Source of the DNA: CAYJAQ01 sp964368275
GTDB taxonomy: Bacteria > Bacillota_I > Bacilli_A > ML615J-28 > CAG-313
DNA length: 10,811 nucleotides
Reading direction: 5' to 3'
Assembly: GCA_964368275.1 (NCBI GenBank)
Contig: CAYJAQ010000043.1
Coordinates: 1 to 10,811 of the forward strand
Part shown: piece after piece, positions 6,530-10,811 of the stretch
How the letters are laid out: every line of letters begins with the position of its first letter
Position numbering within the stretch: the first letter of the stretch is position 1
Notes under the pieces: generated by a model
Seen by the model: the letters and a program-made list of their open reading frames with translations, nothing else
What the model was told of the DNA's origin: nothing
The model's database searches: none
Position numbers and translations under genes: made by a program

Positions 6530-7966
6530 TTATACATTCGTGGCTGCTAAATCTGATCCTTCTCCAAACTTTTTATTTCGCAACAAAAATAGCAAACCGA
6601 TGAACATGATTACTACATAAATAATTAAATAATAAACTACCGAAATCTGATGGGCATATATGGCAGCTATTGTCATAAATACACACGATATGATAGCCAG
6701 AGCAGGTAAAATAACTCCTTTAAATAAGCCAAAAGTTTTTCGCTCACGTACTATCATCATGATTAGTATCGGAATATACATAGTATATATCGTTACAATC
6801 GGCAACTCGGAACTATCAAACGAGAAAGGACCGAACCAAGAAACAGGAGCTAGATTTGCGCCATAGAAATAAGCATACCAAACAGCACAGATTAAAAGTG
6901 CAAAAATAGCTGAATTAGTGGGCATATTAGTACGATTATCAATTTGTTCGAAAACTTCGGGATTAGGACCGGTTTTACGAATTGCTAAAGCATACATCCC
7001 TCTTGTGCAAGCTAACATTAAACCATTTAAAGTACCTAAACAAGAAACAACAATAAATACCTTCAAAACAGTACCAAAAATATCACCAAATATTTGCAAG
7101 AAGGCATATTGGGCCCCACCGACTTGTAAAACATCAACAGTTGCGCCCCCTGCTACACCAATATAATACAAAATATATACAGCAATTATTAATAGTGAGC
7201 CTATAAATAATGCTAGTGGTAAATTCTTCTTAGCGTCTTTTAGTTCCGTGTTTATCGAAGTAGCTAGAATCCAGCCTTCATACGCAAAAGCAGTGGAAAC
7301 AACCGCTGCGAACAATACTTTTAGGCCCGAATTACCCGTATTTTGAAAATTGTATAGTAAAATTTGCATTTGATTAGTCCCATTTTTAATTATTTCTCCT
7401 GTAATAGGATCAACCTCATAGGTGACAGCAGTTTTAACTAAACCATAAATGATTCCTACTACCGCCATTAGTACTAACGGAACAAGTTTAATTACCGTTG
7501 TTGAAACCTGAAATTTCCCAGCTAGCTTGGGTGATAATGCATTAAGAGCATAACTACCTACCAAAAATAAGCAACCAATTGTCATGACTTGGGGACTTAC
7601 TAAGCTCCAACCGAATAACTCACCGAAGTAACGTGCCGAAACCCATGCAAGCACGCTTGTCATCGCCGGAATATAAATTGTACTCATAAACCAACCCATG
7701 AAGTAAGCATATCGCTTACCAACCATTACTTCCGCATAGTCAACTAAACCGTTAACCTTCGAATATTTTGTGGCCATTACTCCAAAAGTGCAAGCACAAA
7801 TGACCATAATCATTCCACCAATTATCCATGCTAATATACCTAGTGGCATATTTCCTTTTGTATTATTAAGAATCGTCTGAGCTTTAAAGAAAACACCAGA
7901 ACCGATTACAATCCCCACAACCATACCGATTGCGGTGAAAATGCCATACTTCTTCTCTAATTTCAT
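6530..7966 (-). CDS. APC-superfamily amino acid permease
   Basis: This is a 478-residue integral membrane transporter, the usual size for the amino acid-polyamine-organocation superfamily with 12 helices. Near the N-terminus GIVIGSGVFF (18-27) is the classic TM1 unwound Gly-Ser-Gly that binds the substrate backbone. FAYEGW at 227-232, followed by a Glu-containing loop and NLP (248-250), is the matching TM6 signature. Overall it looks closest to LAT-like/yjeM-like amino acid transporters; the substrate cannot be told. The start is the ATG at 7966 because AAGGAG (7978-7973) lies 6 nt before it. A longer frame from a TTG at 7987 would place that ribosome site inside the coding sequence. The gene begins 33 nt after the DUF6320-type gene and is followed 38 nt later by the zinc-ribbon gene, so it is likely part of one operon and may supply or export the molecule handled by the acyltransferase. 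Confidence 0.93.
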   Translation of the reverse strand: MKLEKKYGIFTAIGMVVGIVIGSGVFFKAQTILNNTKGNMPLGILAWIIGGMIMVICACTFGVMATKYSKVNGLVDYAEVMVGKRYAYFMGWFMSTIYIPAMTSVLAWVSARYFGELFGWSLVSPQVMTIGCLFLVGSYALNALSPKLAGKFQVSTTVIKLVPLVLMAVVGIIYGLVKTAVTYEVDPITGEIIKNGTNQMQILLYNFQNTGNSGLKVLFAAVVSTAFAYEGWILATSINTELKDAKKNLPLALFIGSLLIIAVYILYYIGVAGGATVDVLQVGGAQYAFLQIFGDIFGTVLKVFIVVSCLGTLNGLMLACTRGMYALAIRKTGPNPEVFEQIDNRTNMPTNSAIFALLICAVWYAYFYGANLAPVSWFGPFSFDSSELPIVTIYTMYIPILIMMIVRERKTFGLFKGVILPALAIISCVFMTIAAIYAHQISVVYYLIIYVVIMFIGLLFLLRNKKFGEGSDLAATNV

Positions 7967-7999
7967 TTCTCTCTCCTTGAAAAACAATTACTTTAATCT

Positions 8000-8707
8000 T
8001 TAAACGTGAAAACGTTTCTTAAATTCATCTTTAGTAGCTCGGTCACCAAATAAAAACATACCGATGATTGTAACAACTGCATAACCCGCACAAGCAATAC
8101 TCGGCCAGCGAATTATTTGATCATTAACCATAAATAACCACTTGGTTGAATTGACTAGTGACAATATCAATGGTATAAAACCAATTAATGCCACAATAAT
8201 TAGATACAACATATAATCTTTATAACGCATTGTCTTAATAAAAATAATAAACGTAATGGCAAAGCCCGTAGAAATCATTATAAAAGGCAATACATACGGA
8301 ATCATCCACTGAGTTTGTGGCGTTAATAATTGAATAAAATACATTAAGATTCCTAACATCACTGCTTGTAATAATAAACGAAAAGCCATATTTCTTCGTG
8401 ACATAATGGTATTTTTAATTAACACCCATAAATAAGCAATACTGGCAACTACTACAAGTGACCAAAGGCTTGGTGCATTGCGATAGGTCAATATATTAAC
8501 CAAAGTACAAGTTCCAATGGCAATAATTGAAAGAAAGATGAACAGTTTTCGAACAAAATGACTCCGCGGTTGAACTTCCTCATAATTTTTATAATCTTGC
8601 ACAACATCTAGTTGATTTTCACTATTAACTAATACCGCCTGACATAGTGGACAAGTAACACGTGAAGTCTCAACATCTATTTGACATTCATTACAGCGTT
8701 TCATCAT
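8000..8707 (-). CDS. Zinc-ribbon polytopic membrane protein, DUF6320 type
   Basis: This 235-residue protein has an N-terminal four-Cys zinc ribbon (Cys5, Cys8, Cys19, Cys22), a polar linker to about residue 50, and six hydrophobic segments (about 54-73, 79-98, 110-127, 134-157, 163-183, 204-221) with a basic C-terminal tail. I recognise the layout as the DUF6320 family, which I recall lying beside alcohol-acetyltransferase-like genes in Firmicutes; that is exactly the neighbour here. Its start overlaps the stop of the acyltransferase gene (ATGA at 8707-8704), implying translational coupling. GGAGG (8716-8712) lies 4 nt before the first ATG and 7 nt before a second, adjacent ATG, so either may be used (235 or 234 residues). 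The function is unknown; partner or membrane anchor of the acyltransferase is an inference. Confidence 0.85.
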   Translation of the reverse strand: MMKRCNECQIDVETSRVTCPLCQAVLVNSENQLDVVQDYKNYEEVQPRSHFVRKLFIFLSIIAIGTCTLVNILTYRNAPSLWSLVVVASIAYLWVLIKNTIMSRRNMAFRLLLQAVMLGILMYFIQLLTPQTQWMIPYVLPFIMISTGFAITFIIFIKTMRYKDYMLYLIIVALIGFIPLILSLVNSTKWLFMVNDQIIRWPSIACAGYAVVTIIGMFLFGDRATKDEFKKRFHV

Positions 8708-9975
8708 TCCACCTCCAACTCATTGGTCGTAACAACCATTGATAATCCTTGGTTTGCTAAAAAACGAATAAATTCCTTTTGAACATTACGCTCAATAATA
8801 CGTGATGTAAAGGTAATCGTTAAGCGATCATTATATGATGACGCTGATAGGTTAAGCGGTCCTTTATCGGAAACTCCTATCATAAAATAGATCTCATCGA
8901 TATAATTATGAAATGACTTTGGCACTTTTATTACCCCTAAATTAGAAAAACTGACAGTATTCAAATCACTCCCATAGCGATTATAGGAAAGTTTCATTAC
9001 AATATTTTTAATAAAAAGTGGCAAGATGCGGACAAAAAAGATTTTTTCAAGCCGAACATTAGAAACTAAACGTGCCTGTAATTCTTCTTTTGAGATATCT
9101 TTTTTATGTGATGACTTAACAATCTCAATAATATTATCAAAACTATAACTTACACTCTCATCTTGCATGTCTAAACCAGTACGAATGTATAAAACAAAAT
9201 TACGTAAAGTTTTACTGGCAAACATTTTCCGCGCATTAACTGGTGTGAAAAGTTGAATAGGACGATGCTTTTTATCATGATAGCCTTGGTAGCAGACATA
9301 TAACAAAACAGCACTCAAATACTCCGTAATAGTTGCGCCATATGGTTTAGCAAGAGCTTTTAACTCTTCAACAGCACACTTTGTGTGAATAACAGAAACC
9401 CATTGTTTGGCATAAGGTGTTCCCGGCAATTTATAGGCCTTACTTTCTTTATCGATTCTTTTGGCATCTTTGTCATAATTATAGGCAAAACTATCTTGAG
9501 CTTCATCAATCAACTGCTCATATTCACTAGTCAAAATACTACCATCATTGGCAACATCAGCCCCAGTTAAATTTAAGTAATAGTACAAAATCGTTTTGAA
9601 AAATTCGCAACTCCCCGTACCATCGCTTAAAGCATGGAACACTTCTAGTGATATTCTTTTGCCAAAATATTCAAGTGTAAACATAAAACGGTTATGCTCA
9701 TCGGTATTTGTTGAGTCAAATAAAATGGGATTTTCTTGTCTAATCAATGGTTTAGCATCATTATGTTCAAAATAATACCAAAAAATACCCGTACGCAAAC
9801 GCACACAAAAAGTTGGAAAACGTTCTAAAGCAGTCTTCAAGGCTTCTGCCAAATATTCAACTTTTACTTCTTCTTTTAAGACAGCACATAAACGATAGTA
9901 ATTACTACCATCGTCAGCTCGAACTGCAGGAAATATCTTTGCAGCATTATCAAGCTTATACCAATTCTGAGCCAT
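8704..9975 (-). CDS. Condensation-like HxxxD acyltransferase (alcohol acetyltransferase family)
   Basis: This 423-residue soluble protein belongs to the chloramphenicol-acetyltransferase/condensation-domain superfamily, alcohol acetyltransferase branch. The catalytic motif is FHALSDGTG at 113-121, with His114 and Asp118 forming HxxxD. RFPTFCVRLRTGIFWYYFE at 52-70 and the opening NWYKLDNAAKIFPA are typical of this branch. A second-half motif, TVSFSNLG at 340-347, matches the conserved bridge region of the fold. It would transfer an acyl group from acyl-CoA or a carrier to an alcohol or amine; the acceptor is unknown. The length fits the family. The ATG at 9975 has only a weak AAAGAG-type site (9990-9983). 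It is the first gene of the four-gene run and overlaps the DUF6320-type gene by 4 nt. The upstream cyclase gene ends at its own terminator, and no convincing promoter is seen in the roughly 50 bp left, which is odd. Confidence 0.88.
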   Translation of the reverse strand: MAQNWYKLDNAAKIFPAVRADDGSNYYRLCAVLKEEVKVEYLAEALKTALERFPTFCVRLRTGIFWYYFEHNDAKPLIRQENPILFDSTNTDEHNRFMFTLEYFGKRISLEVFHALSDGTGSCEFFKTILYYYLNLTGADVANDGSILTSEYEQLIDEAQDSFAYNYDKDAKRIDKESKAYKLPGTPYAKQWVSVIHTKCAVEELKALAKPYGATITEYLSAVLLYVCYQGYHDKKHRPIQLFTPVNARKMFASKTLRNFVLYIRTGLDMQDESVSYSFDNIIEIVKSSHKKDISKEELQARLVSNVRLEKIFFVRILPLFIKNIVMKLSYNRYGSDLNTVSFSNLGVIKVPKSFHNYIDEIYFMIGVSDKGPLNLSASSYNDRLTITFTSRIIERNVQKEFIRFLANQGLSMVVTTNELEVE

Positions 9976-10023
9976 ATTATCACTCTTTCTTAATATTCTT
10001 AATTAATTAAATTAGTTATTAGT

Positions 10024-10062
10024 AAAAAAGCCTCAAAAACTAGCAATTGTTTTTAGAAGCTT
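10024..10062 (-). terminator. Terminator overlapping the stop of the AGDEF cyclase gene
   Basis: On the minus strand AAGCTTCTAAAAAC (10062-10049) pairs with GTTTTTGAGGCTT (10040-10028), with one bulged T and one wobble and an eight-base loop. A run of six Ts (10029-10024) overlaps and follows the stem end. The 5' arm and loop lie inside the last codons and stop codon of the cyclase gene. Confidence 0.7.
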
Positions 10063-10811
10063 TCTTTTCGCGTTTTTCGCAGTACATAGCTTCATCAACT
10101 TTTGATAAAAAGCTATCAACGCTATTATCATCTTGAGCTTTACACATATAATATCCCATACTGAAGTTTATTGTGTACGGTAATTTTGTCGTTTGATTAT
10201 ATTTTTGTCGATTGTTCTCAATACTATTAATTAAAACTCGTACATCTTCTTCATTATCGGTTTTCGTAACGATCATAAATTCATCACCAGCGTAGCGTGC
10301 AACAATATCGTCTTTATCTACACTTTGGACAAGAATAGTAGCAACAGCAATTAAAACTTTATCACCTATTACATGACCATACTGGTCATTAATTGCTTTC
10401 AAGTTATCGACATCAAGCATAATGCCTGTTAAGTATTTTTTATGGTTACTTTGACGTAAGAAAGTATCTAAAGCGAATGACAGAAAACGGCGATTATGAA
10501 TTCCCGTTAAACCATCTGTGTTAATCAAGTCATCCTGAAGATTGACATAAACATATATTTCCGATATTGCATATCCACAAATCAATGAGACATTACGGCA
10601 GAAAATTTGTATACCACTACAAATAACTGGTGGCAATAAGAAAATAATCATTGAAATAAAATCGTGGCGACTTAATAAACGGCGATTAGCTATAATAATA
10701 AAAAGAATAAAAATTGAATAACAATAGTTACCAGCAGTAAATATCCACATAAAGAACGGATTAGCATTCATAATACTAGTAGGACCAATACTAAATAAAA
10801 CATCTGTAAAT
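10040..10811 (-). CDS. Membrane-anchored GGDEF diguanylate cyclase with AGDEF site (5' end outside window)
   Basis: The frame is open to the window edge. The 13 codons before the ATG at 10771 continue without a stop and read like coding sequence, so that ATG is probably internal. Numbered from it, three hydrophobic segments are visible (about 10-27, 39-57, 62-78), the last part of a polytopic sensor region. The GGDEF domain runs from about 84 to 237: TDGLTGIHNRRFL at 85-97, metal-binding Asp120 in MLDVDNLK, INDQYGHVIGD at 127-137 and the active loop RYAGDEF at 159-165. The first Gly of GGDEF is Ala; some AGDEF cyclases are active, for example Vibrio VCA0965 as I recall. The inhibitory RxxD site is not conserved (DKDD at 152-155). 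The C-terminus is Lys-rich. A terminator overlaps the stop. It is very probably a c-di-GMP synthase, second to the one at 4717-5919. Confidence 0.9.
   Translation of the reverse strand, partial: FTDVLFSIGPTSIMNANPFFMWIFTAGNYCYSIFILFIIIANRRLLSRHDFISMIIFLLPPVICSGIQIFCRNVSLICGYAISEIYVYVNLQDDLINTDGLTGIHNRRFLSFALDTFLRQSNHKKYLTGIMLDVDNLKAINDQYGHVIGDKVLIAVATILVQSVDKDDIVARYAGDEFMIVTKTDNEEDVRVLINSIENNRQKYNQTTKLPYTINFSMGYYMCKAQDDNSVDSFLSKVDEAMYCEKREKKASKNNC

Noticed and set aside
6660..7166. Two plus-strand open frames of 68 and 82 codons
   Set aside because: Both are antisense to the amino acid permease with no ribosome sites or family resemblance.
7964..7987. TTG at 7987 as start of the permease, adding seven residues
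   Set aside because: The AAGGAG ribosome site (7978-7973) would lie inside the extension and is perfectly spaced for the ATG at 7966.
7967..7999. T-box or other amino-acid responsive leader before the permease
   Set aside because: The gap to the preceding gene is only 33 nt, too short for such a structure.
9385..10010. Plus-strand open frames of 61 and 65 codons
   Set aside because: Antisense to the acyltransferase gene; composition and position indicate shadow frames.

Overview
The window is AT-rich DNA (roughly one third G+C by eye) from a low-GC Gram-positive bacterium (Bacillota). The basis is strong AGGAGG-type ribosome sites, consensus sigma-A promoters with 16-17 bp spacers, U-run terminators, an anaerobic ribonucleotide reductase, a Lac-family PTS EIIC domain and an acyltransferase/DUF6320 gene pair typical of gut Firmicutes. 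TGA is used as a stop (at 8704-8706), so the genetic code is standard and not that of most Mollicutes. An anaerobic gut or oral lineage such as Erysipelotrichia or Clostridia is plausible, but the sequence does not settle it.

Layout. 1-1119 (-) is the 5' 373 codons of nrdD, the anaerobic ribonucleotide reductase, with a near-consensus promoter at 1147-1175 and an inverted repeat over it. 1371-1446 (+) is tRNA-Lys(CTT), followed by a good terminator. 1499-1787 is non-coding apart from one hairpin. 4381-1788 (-) is a two-gene unit: a 693-residue fusion of a sugar-PTS EIIC membrane domain to an intact c-di-GMP phosphodiesterase (EAL) domain, then a stand-alone GyrI-like effector-binding protein. 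4717-5919 (+) is a divergent membrane diguanylate cyclase (GGEEF) ending at a bidirectional terminator. 9975-5994 (-) is a tight four-gene run: HxxxD acyltransferase, DUF6320-type zinc-ribbon membrane protein, APC amino-acid permease, and a second membrane protein with two zinc ribbons. 10811-10040 (-) is a second, 5'-truncated membrane diguanylate cyclase with an AGDEF site.

How the genes fit together. The central theme is c-di-GMP: one degrading enzyme and two putative synthesising enzymes, all membrane-anchored. The EIIC-EAL phosphodiesterase and the GGEEF cyclase are transcribed back to back from promoters whose -35 boxes lie only 17 bp apart, so the two opposing activities could be set by one regulator. 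The EIIC domain keeps the His and Glu positions expected for sugar binding, so it may make phosphodiesterase activity respond to a sugar, either as a receptor or while transporting. The acyltransferase operon looks like a separate module of unknown product. I see no CRISPR array, insertion sequence or phage gene.
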